A DNA stretch of 64,000 nt from Lithospermum erythrorhizon (lineage: Eukaryota; Streptophyta; Magnoliopsida; Boraginales; Boraginaceae): contig JADFUC010001317.1 of NCBI GenBank assembly GCA_019722365.1, positions 1 to 64,000 of the forward strand, in the 5' to 3' direction. Both the position numbers and the translations under genes were made by a program. Under the pieces are notes generated by a model. It was not told the DNA's origin and ran no database searches. It saw nothing but the letters and a program-made list of their open reading frames with translations. The first letter of the stretch is position 1. Each line of letters starts with the position of its first letter. Positions 37,839 to 51,868 of the stretch are shown one piece after another.

Positions 37839-40610
37839 CCCGGAGAACCTTAATGATTTATTGGGTTGGTTCTAACTTCTTTGAAACTCTTTGAACTTTT
37901 CAAAAGCTTCATTCTTATGCTTCGATAGATTTATGTAACCATAATCACATGCCAGTCATCGGTGGGCGTGATGAAGTATGTGTAACCTCCTCGGCGGGTA
38001 TTCATTGAGTCCTGGCTGTCGGTATGCATGATGCAATCGTCGGTTACCCTCTCACTTTGTACCAGCGAAGGTAGCTTAGTCGTCTTACTGTGAGCTTCGA
38101 TTCGCATTGATCATATGGTTGGCCAGATGATGTCAAAAATCCATCGACATGTAATTTTTAATGCGCGTCAACATGTGGCCAATGCGCAATGCCATAAATA
38201 AGAGGGATTAGTCATTTGGCTTGTTTCTCTTATTATTTATGTTAACCAGGTCACCACCGATGTTTTGTATCGATACATAGAGACCAATTACGTGAATGTG
38301 AGTACCGAGATAGTATACTATTCCGGTAATGAAACAATGGCTTCGTTATCGAAAGTAATAGCCATCATTTTCGGTTGTGGCGGTGATGTTTACGCTTAGC
38401 AGCATGTACATTGTAGACATTGTTTAGCTTAAGTACCATTCTGTTGGCAAACTTAAACAAAGCGATCTTACTGATAAGCGCTGACTTTGCTCCATTGCCT
38501 ACCAGCGAGTCTATCTCGTCTTCTGTTTACCTTTCTTCTATTATGGGTAGCATTTTGCAAATGTGGTGTAAATCCGGTGTCTAAGCGTGTGTCGATAAGT
38601 GAAGAATCTGGTGGTCAACATAAATATACGTGACTTGAGTAGTAGTGGTACTACTCATGCTATCTCGTATTGTTGTACTTACCGTTTCAGCGATACGTGC
38701 AGCATCGTCGAGCGGATGGTAGAAGCATGCATGTGCATTTCTCCAAAGTGGAGGCGGAGTATATTAGAGTTATTATTCATAAAGGCTGAATTGACTGCTT
38801 GAATATGTAAAATAATATAGCTTTAGTTATTCATGCCATAATAAATAATTCTAAAGTCATATAATAGAATTAATACTTGTGCTTACAATCTCTGAAGCAG
38901 CACTAAGTATACCAAGACCACTACCACATTAAGAATCGGGGCAGTGACGCTTTACAGCATTACATTTCGACTCAATCAGCGTAGGTAGGTCTTGATCACC
39001 AATCGTGACTATCGTGACTCTTGACATCACTAGGGTTCATCTTAGACTATATAGTGACCTCTTTTTGTCGATATAGGCCCAAGTCGTACACTTGGAAATC
39101 ACCTCTTAAGTAACCAAGTCTACCCGACATGAAGTGGGTTGGATGTTAATAGCTCGAGTCACTTTGGGAAATATAAAGCACATTGAATTGGAAAGAGCAC
39201 TAAGTATAGTACGGCACTTACCAATCCGATTAGGTCCAGCATAAATGGGGAACAATCATTTTAGAGTTGGTATGACAATACTTAATTTATGGTGGAATTA
39301 GTTATATTTTAACTGAATGCTTGTCAATTAAGTAGCGTATATCTGTATGACGGTGCTCTGCGTAAATTAGGCGTAAAATATAACATTAAAAGGCGTGATA
39401 TGACTATAAAATCTAGACTGGTTCTAAATTCCTTTACTAATGATCTACATGCGTTTCACATTTTCTCAGGGTGGAGTGCCAATTTTTTAATTAATTATAT
39501 TTACATTAAATAATAATAAATTAAAATCTCTCTACTCATTCATGTAGGTAAAGATTAATCGAATTAAGTATTCTCAAATACGTCTAAGTCATCTCCTTTA
39601 ATCTCCTTAACATCCATTTATCAAATTTTGTAATACATTTCTAATTATCTAATAATGAAATTAAAGCATGTCATAAATAATAAATAAGAACCATATTTTA
39701 AAGGCACACAAATAATCTAAATAATACCTGTCGACATATTCATCCAAATAAAATATTCAATTTAGTTCTTGTGAAGTGTAAAATATTCAGCAACTATTTA
39801 AGAGTTTAACAATTAATATTAAATAATAAGTATTTCTAAAATACTTACATTACTATTTATTTAATTTACTCTTTAAATAAAATTAATTCGGATATAAGTT
39901 ATTAAACTCAATTATCAGTATAAATGAATTTAGATTTAATTGAAATCAATTGAATTATTAAATACAATCAATTAAATTAATTAATTAATAGTTTTTATTT
40001 TATTTGGGCATCAACCTAATTAAAATAAACTCTAATCAAATTAGAATCAATTGACTAATAGTCTTTATTTTAATTTGATATAAAATATTAAATAAAATAA
40101 CTTCTAATCAAATTAGAACAATTAAGGGTAGTTAAATTAAACTAATTTTCAACTTGAAATTAATTTAAAATAATTTTAATTAATATCGAAATATTAATTT
40201 GAGTAAAATTAGATTTAAAACAATTTAAAAACCAAAATAAAAGTCAAGCGGATTTGTTGACCCTTGAGCGAATACTGCGTCAACGTGCGTGCGAACTCTT
40301 TAGCGGTTCGAATATTCTTTGAAGCTTGATCGGTTTATATCGATTCAAAATTAAAATTGATATAAATTATTGCTCAAAACATTCTGAGAAAATTCATAAA
40401 AATTCAGAAAAATATTTCTGATTTAACTACATTAATTATTTTAAAAAATAAGTAACAATTAATTATATTTAATTAGTGGTGTATTATACACAATCGAATT
40501 AAAAATTATCTAATAAATTCAACACATAAAGTGATTCAAAACACATAAAAGCGAGATCTAAATGCATTTAATTGTAATTACAATTAGTGGCACAGGTACC
40601 ATGATGCATT

Positions 40611-41569
40611 TGTTGGGTTTTACGGATTAAAATAACAATTATAAAACGTAATCAGGATTCTACGAATATAATAAAAATAATAACATACAAGTGTGTACAT
40701 TTATTAGGTTGCGGCGGAATATATTTGGGAGAGTCTAGTCAGCGTAAATTGTCTCACAGAATAATCAGCCTTGACGTATAGGCAAGAGAGCCGCCAGTGA
40801 GGCTTTCTTAAAAACTATTAAAATATTAAAGCGTATAAGAGGTTGGGCGGAAAATTTCGAGGGTACCCACCTGCAGTCGAGTATAAAAGATAGAGGGAGA
40901 GAGAGTCTCGGCTTAGTTGGAACAATTGGTCTTAGTGATTTCATGAAAATCGTGGCCTTTATATAGGCAGGCCACACAAATTTTAGCCATCTACGTAACT
41001 AAAATTCAAAGTTTCAAAGGCAAAATTTATCCTCTTATTGTTTCTTCTCTGTTGGTCATTAAAACAAGGTAGAGTTGTTCACAAATCTTCTCGGCTAACA
41101 TCACTTAAAATAAATGCATATAAAATTGGATAGGTAGAATATTCAATAATGATTCTAAAAATAAAATATTCGAACCCTTATCATTTTAACATTGTAATTA
41201 GGCTATAGGGGTGTATTCGACTATTGGAATTTCGAACCAATATTTTAAATACAGATTATATTTTAAGCAGGAAGTTATAATGTCATTATTATAGTTCGTT
41301 TAGTTGTTGTGCGTGGCTATGTAGCTCGATTGAAATTAGCAATATATTAATTTATGCTTAGCAGAACGTTATATTAATATATAGATTATGAAAGCGAATT
41401 TCAGTAACCGTCATGCTTTTCAAAGTCAATCGAGTTAACTAATATATTAATTGTGCAACAATTAGCATATGTTTGAACTTATTATTATTTAAATGTAATA
41501 ATCGGGTGTCTGATCTAATTTATTCAGCGGGCAATATATTTATAGATATAACATCTCATATTTCCAACA
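40611..41569 (-). repeat. 5' LTR of the copia element
   Basis: 959 bases with TGTTGG...CCAACA ends, the partner of 34279-35265, followed by GATAA. Confidence 0.85.
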
Positions 41570-42221
41570 GATAATTGTCAGAGTGAATCCTTCTACGTTA
41601 TTTTTTTATAAATGCAAAAATATTGTTGATGAAACTATGGTCAACCAGAGGCCGAAATTGTATGAAGGAATGAATGGTAAAAGTAAATTCTGAATTGAAT
41701 ATTTTTAACGATTTTTCAATTTTTATTTGTTATCCTTTTCAAGATATTGTTGTTTTGTGTATGTACATTTTAAGGAGGGTAATTCAGATTTACCATTGTT
41801 CATTATTGGTATAATGTAATAAGATATATGTAAATCTTTCTAAAGTTAATAATATAGAAAATATCTTGAGATAATAAAATTAGTGGTGCGATGTACATAG
41901 ATTTCAAAATTAATTTTAAAGGAGTTACTTTGGCTGACTTACGTAGATTAGATCAGTATGATAAGTTAATTTTAAAACAGCATGATAAACCAAAATTGGC
42001 CCAAAATCGGAATCGGCCTGACTGATCAATTTAGGTTCGGCATTTAAGACAATTGATGGAATAGGTTCGATATATGTTTGGCAAACCGAATTTTGACAAT
42101 TGAAAACATAAAACAATGAATATTTTAGGACTTGAGATAATATATATATTTGATCCAATTAAAATTAAGAAGTGGACTTAGGCTCACAAATCACATGAAC
42201 AATAGTACCCTAGTCCCTAGG
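41570..42221. other. Intergenic spacer upstream of ubiquitin-L40
   Basis: AT-rich spacer between the copia element and the ubiquitin-L40 promoter. No gene recognised. Confidence 0.5.
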
Positions 42222-42228
42222 TATAAAG
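42222..42228 (+). promoter_or_regulatory. TATA box of the ubiquitin-L40 gene
   Basis: TATAAAG, 72 bases before the start codon, at a distance that fits a TATA element with a ~40-base leader. Position and sequence only. Confidence 0.55.
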
Positions 42229-42281
42229 AGAAATGATATGGAGGACTAAAAAACATTTAGCAGGTTGAGGAGAAGTAATAA

Positions 42282-43842
<1,561 letters not shown>

Positions 43843-45780
43843 GGTGTTAATGGTGAGATTTATCTGGTTCTGTGGCTTGCAACTTTCCAGTCTTCTGCTC
43901 CTGAACTTTCTAATGTTTTTCCCATTCTAGAATTGAGTAATTTCAATTTGGTCTATTTGAACTGAAATGTTAAGTAAACCTTTCATTGATGTTATCCAAA
44001 GCCTATCAATTTTTGTTTCTAATAATGATTGCGCCATTTCAAGTTGGTAGAGTATCTTGAACTTACAGACTATTGATATGCAATTATCTTCAATGTCTAT
44101 TTGGTGTTCTTTGAGATCAACCTTCAAGGCATCAACAAATAGTCATATGTTAGTCATACAACCTGTGCATATGTAACCTCTTAACATTGCACAAACTTTT
44201 CTTCTAGCGGATCAAAGTCGAACCTAACGAATATCGACTCTTATATTCAGGTGTTGCGTTGTTTAAATGGTTCAAGATCATTTGATATCATCAATAGTAG
44301 ATTTGAACTCGGAACCTGTCGTTGCGAGTAGTATTCTGTGATTGCTATTTTAAATAGATTGTAAGTTCAAGAACTTGAACCTGAAACCTGTGAAATAGGA
44401 AGCAATTATATATTTTTATAAATTCGACACTTGTTATTGCGAGAACCTAAGCTTGTTTAATGAGAGCTGCAAGCTCACGATGTTTATGAAAATGAAGAAT
44501 CTGAAGGTAAAATTAAACCTAAGCGTGTTTTCTATATTTTTTACATAAGAAGTTGAACCATAGTCATATATAATTATCAATGTATAGTTTAAATTTGTGA
44601 TGTCTACTAATCTCTTATCTTATGAAGATCATCTACCATTGTCATGTGGTGTAACTATCAATTTCACAATTATGGATAGAGGATTTGAAGAGCAAAATAA
44701 TGTTATCAAATGCGTTTTGGTTTTTATTACATTTTTAAGACTTATTTTCAATTCTTGGTAAATTTTATTTATTTTATTTTGTGGAAGATCAATCAAAACT
44801 ATGCCACATATAAAATAGATTGGGAGGGGAAGAACAAGAAGCGGCAGCCAACTTGCCCTAGTGGAGGCAGCCAAAAACACTGCAATTTGCATGTGGGAAA
44901 TTCTAAGGATAAGAAAAAACGAAACATATTCAAGTACAAAACTACAATAGGACATGATTAATGATATACGATTAAATACAAGAATCTACAACAATGACGA
45001 CAAAATTTGAAAAAAAAAATCAGTACAAGTCCCAAAATAAAATACCAAAATCTATGCATCAGACTATCCCAGAGGTTAAGTCAAATATTTTTAATAACTA
45101 TTCCTGGGCTCAAGCCGTCACATACTCACATGTAGTCATGTAGAGCTGTTAGTGGTCATCACAAACCACCAGGAACTGATCGGTTTTATCCTGAAATTTA
45201 GCTAGTTGTCCAAGAAAGGGTATTATTTTTTAATCGATATCCGATTAGAATGAAACAAAACGACACATAAATATTAATTCTGGAATAGTTGTCGAAATTG
45301 GAATCGAAATCACAAAATTTTGAATAAATTACTACCCAGGACAGATCGAAAGCCGGGACGTATCTCGATAAAATTTATAAATTTCGGTCGTCCGATTTAA
45401 CGTCACTTATCTTATATTCGATAATAGTTTGATAGACCGGTCGAAAATTTAGCCCTATACCTAAATAATGAAGTAATAAAATTATGCTTTTCTTCAAAGA
45501 AGTTAAGAGGGCAACTGACTCTCCTACTGCCCCACACCCCAGTAGGATATCAACCATGAAATTTAATAATTCATGCATGTCTTTTGTCTACTTGCCACAA
45601 ATACAAGAAGAAAAATCTGGAACACAAAAATTTAAGGCCTGAAATTTACGGCATATTCTCTATGATACTCAAACAATTGGTACAATTATGGAACCAGAGG
45701 GGGTCCTATATTAGCATTGGTCACTCATGTTTTTTTTTTATGAAATTCTTACAAATTTTGACGTATCAAGAATACTATTG
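43843..45780. other. Intergenic region between ubiquitin-L40 and GBSSI
   Basis: The first few hundred bases should hold the ubiquitin-L40 3' untranslated region. Two related stretches near 44290-44420 share a GAACCTG(A)AACCTGT-like word. No further gene was recognised. Confidence 0.5.
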
Positions 45781-45781
45781 A

Positions 45782-45787
45782 CACGTG
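45782..45787 (+). promoter_or_regulatory. G-box upstream of GBSSI
   Basis: A perfect CACGTG within GACACGTGGAC, about 60-130 bases before the inferred leader exon. G-boxes bind bZIP/bHLH factors in general; whether this one works here is unknown. Confidence 0.4.
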
Positions 45788-45839
45788 GACAATCTCAGAC
45801 ACTACTAATAACCAAGTAGATCATCATTGGAGTTCAAAG

Positions 45840-47150
45840 CAACGTTGCTTTTCCGCTATCTAGAGAAGAGCAGTGAGACATCCTCCATTTTTCTACTGTT
45901 TGCTGTTTGCATGTGAGTTCTACTATTCCGCCCTTTATCTACATTTATTTTATTTATTGAAAATAACTCATTTCAATGTCACATAGAGAGAAATTTTTTA
46001 TATCCTATAATTCTTGGATATAATAGAATATGACAAAATGACGTATTACATTACCAACACTTTTTATATATTATGAAGTATTGAAATACTAGTAGATTAT
46101 ATTTGCACTTCGTTTTTGTGATAATTCGAAAACATCCTCCCTCTTATCACAAGGGCAACCACTTTGTACTATCAGACTCTTCTTATACTGCTTATGCACC
46201 TTATGCGGGAGATTATTCATAGGTATTCGCTCGTGTTATTGTCATTGTTGTATGGAAAAATAATTATATGTGGAGATTTGTTACTGGTTTCTTGACATTG
46301 CTCACTTGTAAGAAAATCCCCCACTTTTGTTGTTTCATTTCAACCGATAGTTTCCTAACTAAATACAGTTAGAGTAAGTACTACTAATAAAGTAGAATAT
46401 ATTCCCAACGAGAATTGAACCCAAGACCTCCGCTTGTGTTAGGTGCCACCAAGCTATTGAGCCATCGGCAACTACTAGCTGTTTTAGAATGTGAATTGAC
46501 AGAATTGTTTTCTCATCTATGAAGTTTGGTACTTCTTGTTTAGTAACTGAACTCGACACTGTATGGTTTCCTCATTATGCATCCATTATGATGCTCATGG
46601 TTTGATTTGATTGATTGATTTTGTGTGTATCATGGGCAGTGGATAGTAATGATATAATCTGACAATGCATGATATGTAATCAACTAGAAAAAGACATATT
46701 GTTGTATGTTTGGTACAAAAAGGGATACAGGATCCCTATCTATAATATATTGCACATTTTTTTCCTTCTGTGAAAAGTTTGAGAATGTGATTCATATGTT
46801 ATATGCATTTTATGTCTCGAAAGTGAATTGCTTTTGTTAAAGCCAGTTTGAAAGTCTGGAGGTAGCTTTCTTTCAGACTTTTGTGATTTATAAAGAGACT
46901 CAAAATCGAAAAGCGGATCATTGATTAGTTATTTTAGATGAACATGGATTCTTTCTTCTTTTTAGTGCTATTTAGTAGGTTGTTATTGTGTTTTCTGTTG
47001 GAAAGGTTATTTTTTTTGTTCTTTATTCTCTATTCTGTTGAATATTTGTTTTATTGCCTAGTGAAGTAGATTATTCTTGTTCTTTATATAATAAACTACA
47101 AAAGTGTCTAGTTCTACCTCATTTATTGATGAACATTGCAGGTACCAACA
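45840..47150 (+). promoter_or_regulatory. GBSSI untranslated leader exon and leader intron
   Basis: GBSSI genes commonly have an untranslated first exon and an intron before the start codon. Here a fitting donor (TTTGCAT|GTGAGT) ends a putative exon at 45912, and an acceptor TTGCAG|GT ends the intron at 47141, 9 bases before ATG. The intron would be 1229 bases. The transcription start was not identified, so the left boundary is approximate. Confidence 0.6.
46370..46480 (-). repeat. tRNA-derived SINE-like repeat
   Basis: On the - strand the segment carries a perfect B box GGTTCAATTC (46412-46421), a near-consensus A box TGGCTCAATAGCTTGG (46449-46464) and 27 bases between them, the arrangement of a tRNA or tRNA-derived SINE promoter. 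It has no complete cloverleaf and no CCA end, so it is not a functional tRNA gene. It lies inside the GBSSI leader intron, opposite in direction to that gene. Confidence 0.55.
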
Positions 47151-50100
47151 ATGGCAACTGTTGCAGCTTCACACTTTGTCTCTCATGTTTCCGGTGGAGT
47201 GAATGTGGTAGACAAAAAAACGAACGTGACACAAGTTGGATTGAGGAATCAAGTGGTGTCTCACAATGGATTGAGATCAGTTAACAAAGTTGACATGCTT
47301 CATGTTAGAAGCAATGTAAAAGTAGTGGTCAAGCAGTCCAAGGCAAAGGGAGACAAAAGTAAGCACCTCCGGCACTCCAATAACATAGTTTGTGGGCAAG
47401 GGATGAATATTTGCTTTGTCGCCGCCGAATGTGGTCCGTGGAGTAAAACGGGTGGCCTTGGTGATGTTCTTGGTGGACTTCCACCAGCCATGGCTGTGAG
47501 GATCGAAATCTGTTTTTGACTAATGATTTTAATTTACTTCATAGTAATTAATATTTCTCTTGTTGCTTTTCAAAGCAATTGATTCACTTGGTCTACCATG
47601 TTTCTGATACATCTCATTTTTAATAATTGTCCAGGCAAATGGACACAGGGTAATGACAGTGTGTCCACGTTATGATCAGTACAAAGATGCTTGGGATACT
47701 AATGTTACTGTTGAGGTATTTCATGATGATCCCTAATCCATCTTGTGCTTCTTTTTTTTCTTCATATGACAATGTAATGATATGTCTCTGTTTGCAGGTT
47801 CAAGTTGGAGACAAAACTGAAAAAGTCGGCTTCTTCCATTGCTACAAGCGAGGAGTTGACCGTATCTTCATCGACCACCCAATGTTCCTTGAGAAGGTAA
47901 GCCAATAACCCCAATATTGAAGTCGAACAACGAAATTTACATGATGTCTGATCTTAACATATAATTATTCAATAAGGTTTTGATGTTTGTATTATACTCG
48001 AGAAGGTTTGGGGAAAAACAGGATCAAAGGTCTATGGCCCTAAGGCTGGGATTGACTACCAAGACAATCAACTCAGATTTAGCCTATTGTGTCTGGTATA
48101 GTTTTCTTCTTTGGGACTCTCCTCTTATTATGCTGTAAACATTTCTCCTTGAAAAACAAATGAACAAACTGTGTTCTCATTAATAATAGCAAATGACCAA
48201 ACCGATAATAATTTTGCCTTAAATACATTGCAAGCGGTACCTTATTTTCCATGTCCTACGGAATCAAAGATTTAATAGTCTCCGATGTTAAAGTGAAGCC
48301 ATTTTTCTGGCTTTTGAGAAGATTGCATCGAGAGGCACTAGAAGGCACGGAACTGTAAATAGCTATTCGAGACCAAGGGGGTCTCGATGGGAATGTGATG
48401 ACTTGATTTTGAGCGATTTTGGTTATAATTGTTAGGTAATTTGAGTCTAGTTAGGTTATATCTCTTTCTTTGTAAATAGAGGTGATTATACATGGTTTTA
48501 TTTATCAGCATGAATCTTGGGAATAGAGAATAATCGTCACAGAAGAATCAGATTACATAATATTTTGAAAGAACATAGTTTTTGTTCTTGGTAGAGAACT
48601 GTGGTTGAGATTTTCGATTGATAAAAAATAGTCGATTATAGTAGTGGTAGAGCACGATCTTACGGTTTTATAGTGGAATATGCGGCCAACCAGTGTCACG
48701 CACATATTGAAGGGAGCACTTATAAATTTTGTGTCATTTAATTCGTGGCTTGTTACATCGTTAGCATTGATTGATTAGCTAGGGAGAGGAATTTAGAGTG
48801 CCCAATCTAACATCCAACTCTTGGATATAATAGAATAAATTAAAATGAGCTGCATTCTGGCAAAACATTTAGCATATATTAAGAAGTAAGCAGTCAGTGC
48901 TGCTTAAATGCTTGGGTGTTCGGCAATATCGCTGATCATCTGGATTAGGCTGTGTACAGTAAAGACTACCTCTTACCCCACTTAAGCAGGGGCCTTTTTA
49001 GAGGCGTCGAGGCATATTGTCGTCGTATAGGAAGTGTGGTACCTTATTTGTCTATGTCCAATACCTTTATTCAACTCTAAGTTCAGACAGTCACGGGAGA
49101 TTTCCGATAGTTTAACTGTATTCTGAAGTTTCTTTCAACCATTAATTGTAATTGGACTTTTCCGCTCACTATAATTTTCCTTTTTTAAGGCTGCTCTAGA
49201 GGCACCACGAGTTCTTAATTTGAACAGCAGCGACTATTTCTCTGGACCCTATGGTATGCATTGTTGAACAGTAATTTAGGAATTTTAACTTTCTGAAAAG
49301 GCCTTAGAAATTTAAATAGCTTTCTTGCATTTTTTCAGGAGAGGATGTTGTTTTCGTTGCCAACGACTGGCACACTGCTCTTCTACCATGTTACCTAAAG
49401 TCCATATACCAACCCAAAGGACTTTACCAGAATGCTAAGGTATGGTGATGCCTTCTATGTTTTGGATTTCATTATACTTCTTTAAATTGCAACTGTGTTA
49501 ACTCAGAGATAACGAAGAAAACAGATAAGGCAAAGGTTAATGGGGTCTTGACATTATGTTAAATCTATGCTGTTAGGTTGCTTTCTGCATTCACAACATA
49601 GCCTATCAGGGAAGATTTGGATTTTCAGATTTCTCTCTTCTTAATCTGCCAGATCAGTATAAGAGTTCTTTTGACTTCATGGATGGGTATGTGGGTTGGA
49701 TGACTGTCAAAGAATCAACATACAATATATTTTATTCTTTGTGGCTGCATGTTTAATTTTTTTTTTCCCCGGATGTTCAGCTATGAAAAACCAATCAAGG
49801 GGAGGAAAATCAACTGGATGAAAGCTGGAATATCAGAGTGTGACAGGTTAATTACCGTGAGCCCTTACTATGCTCAGGAGCTCGTATCAGGTGTTGAAAA
49901 AGGTGTAGAGTGTGATAGCTACATTCGTCAGAAAAGCATAACTGGAATTGTTAATGGCATGGATACTCAAGAATGGAATCCAGCTACCGATAAGTATATT
50001 GATGTTCACTATGATATAACAACCGTAAGATTGTCATATTCCCATCCCACAGTGATTTAGTTTTCAGGTGTATTTCTTGTATTGAAAAGGATGTGATGAT

Positions 50101-51227
50101 TAACAGGTAACAGAGGCCAAACCTCTGGTGAAAGAAGCTCTTCAAGCAGAAGTTGGTTTGCCTGTTGATAGGGACATTCCCCTAATTGGTTTCATTGGTA
50201 GGCTTGAAGAACAGAAAGGGTCTGATATCCTAGTTGCTGCCATTGATAAGTTTATTGAAACGGATGTCCAAATTGTTATCCTGGTATGATCAAGAGCTGC
50301 AAACTTATTGGTAGTACTAGCTTGTATGGAGGAAGAAAAGGGGAATTTTCAGTTCAACCCTAATGGAATCGTTTTATATTCTAGGGTACTGGTAAAAAGC
50401 AGTTTGAAGAGGAGATTCAAGAGCTTGAGGTGTTGTACCCTGAGAAGGCTAGGGGAGTGGCAAAGTTCAATGTCCCCTTGGCTCACCAAATTATTGCTGG
50501 TGCTGACTACATTTTGGTTCCTAGTAGATTCGAACCATGTGGACTTATTCAATTACATGCCATGCGCTATGGAACTGTAAGAATCAATACAGTTTCCCTA
50601 ATATGCTAGGAATGATACTTGTGTGTATGAGATGATATTTACTCTGTATGTTATGTTCTCAAAAAATTCTTGTGGTTCAGTTACCTATTTGTGCATCGAC
50701 TGGTGGACTCGTTGACACAGTAAAAGAAGGTTCCACCGGATTCCACATGGGAGCTTTCGATGTTGATGTACGTCATTCATTTACTTTCTTGCTTCAACAA
50801 TGTGACGTTCTATTTATGCTAGTTCATCCCTGATGGTTTCTATAACTTACTCGACTTTGTTTTTTATCAGTGCGAGACTGTTGATCCAGCCGATGTTGAC
50901 AAGGTAGTAAAAACTGTTCACAGAGCTCTTTCAAGCTATGGCACACTTGCCATGAAAGAGATGATCCAAAACTGCATGTCGCAGGACCTCTCATGGAAGG
51001 TATGCATTCTAATTCAATGATTGGGTGTTGTTCATCTCTTCTTTCTCCTCAAACAATTTTTATGGATGATTCAGTATATAATCTGCATGATAATATTTGT
51101 CGATATTCAGGGGCCTGCTAAACAATGGGAACTGATGCTACTCGGGTTAGGCGTTGCTGGCAGCGAGGCTGGAATTGAAGGAGAAGAAATAACTCCTCTT
51201 GCAAAGGAAAATGTTGCTACCCCTTAA
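47151..51227 (+). CDS. GBSSI: Granule-bound starch synthase I (waxy protein)
   Basis: Makes amylose from ADP-glucose inside starch granules in plastids. Thirteen coding exons: 47151-47495, 47635-47715, 47798-47896, 48006-48095, 49190-49253, 49339-49439, 49577-49686, 49781-50024, 50107-50283, 50385-50576, 50681-50767, 50871-50999 and 51111-51227. Every junction is GT-AG and the frame is open for 611 residues, the normal length. Residues 1 to ~80 are a basic, Ser/Thr-containing plastid transit peptide. The glycosyltransferase family 5 core starts near 85 ([20 protein letters not shown], with KTGGL at 99-103), the C-terminal half carries GRLEEQKG near 409-416, the acceptor-side Glu487 in SRFEPCGL, and STGGL at 507-511. 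Exons 2 to 4 have the sizes typical of the family (81, 99 and 90). Start chosen because ATG follows a leader-intron acceptor and opens the transit peptide. No damage seen. Confidence 0.97.
48096..49189 (+). other. GBSSI intron 4, unusually long
   Basis: 1094 bases against 70-240 for the other coding introns. It contains a dispersed repeat at about 48940-49030 (see the repeat entries) and a TTGGATATAATAGAATA stretch near 48823 that recurs at 46013 in the leader intron. Confidence 0.8.
48940..49030 (+). repeat. Dispersed repeat, copy in GBSSI intron 4
   Basis: The words CTTACCCCACTTAAGCAGGG, then TTTTTAGAGGCGTCGAGGCATATTG correspond to CTTACCTCACGGGAGACTCTTAAGAGGCATTGAGGCATGTTG at 51410-51450 (each shown in part). 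Same strand. It is probably an old dispersed element of unknown class. Confidence 0.45.
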
Positions 51228-51868
51228 GCTCTTTTACTACCAGCATTTCCAATCTTGTAATCTCATGGTGATGTTATCTTGTTTGTGGAGATGTGAATAC
51301 ACATCAAGTAGAAGAGCTAACAAGTTGAATAGATGATGTTTCTGTTGCCTGCATTCTAAGGAATACAGAATACGTAGTGAGATTACATTGTACTATCCGA
51401 CCCCTCCTTACCTCACGGGAGACTCTTAAGAGGCATTGAGGCATGTTGTATTGTGTATTGTGCTATCCTCTCTTTTTTGTGGCTCGTCTTCGTTCATATT
51501 CGTTTACATACTGTATGAGGGGATTGAAATATGTAGCCCTATAGATATGTAAAATCAGACATCACTTCTCAGCAGCATTAAAAATACTCTAGTCCATAAA
51601 CCCCAAAATAATCAAGGACAGTTAACATATTGTATGCTGTCCTTTATAAAGAGAATTTAAGGTCTTTGATTTAGCAATGTAAATCACCCAATATTGCATG
51701 GGTTTTTAGATAATTTTATGAAACATGCAAAAGAGCTAAAGACAAATGCCTATATGGTTTTTTCCCATATCTTACAATGATTCTATATCATTCCTTATTG
51801 CCTTGTTTCTTTCGGTATTTAAAAAATCTCAATAAATCGATGTGATCATGCTTTTAAACTCAACCAAC
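51228..51868. other. Convergent spacer between GBSSI and PAP
   Basis: 641 bases between the two stop codons, holding both 3' untranslated regions. The dispersed repeat also found in GBSSI intron 4 lies at about 51380-51470. No gene seen. Confidence 0.7.

Larger units (their letters stand above)
34279..41569 (-). mobile_element. Full-length but dead Ty1/copia element
   Basis: Two related LTRs (34279-35265 and 40611-41569) both start TGTTGG on the + strand, and the right one ends CCAACA. The 5 bases before the first LTR (34274-34278) and after the second (41570-41574) are both GATAA, a perfect target-site duplication. Coding remnants lie on the - strand in the order integrase (37838-37388) then reverse transcriptase (37045-36806), which fits Ty1/copia with the 5' LTR on the right. 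Just inside that LTR, at about 40588-40602, the - strand reads TGGTACCTGTGCC, a decayed Met-tRNA primer site. Frameshifts and stops mean it cannot encode its own proteins. Confidence 0.85.

Noticed and set aside
44290..44420. Possible second tRNA-derived repeat (AGTTCAAATC on the - strand)
   Set aside because: A B-box-like word is present but no convincing A box lies upstream at tRNA spacing.
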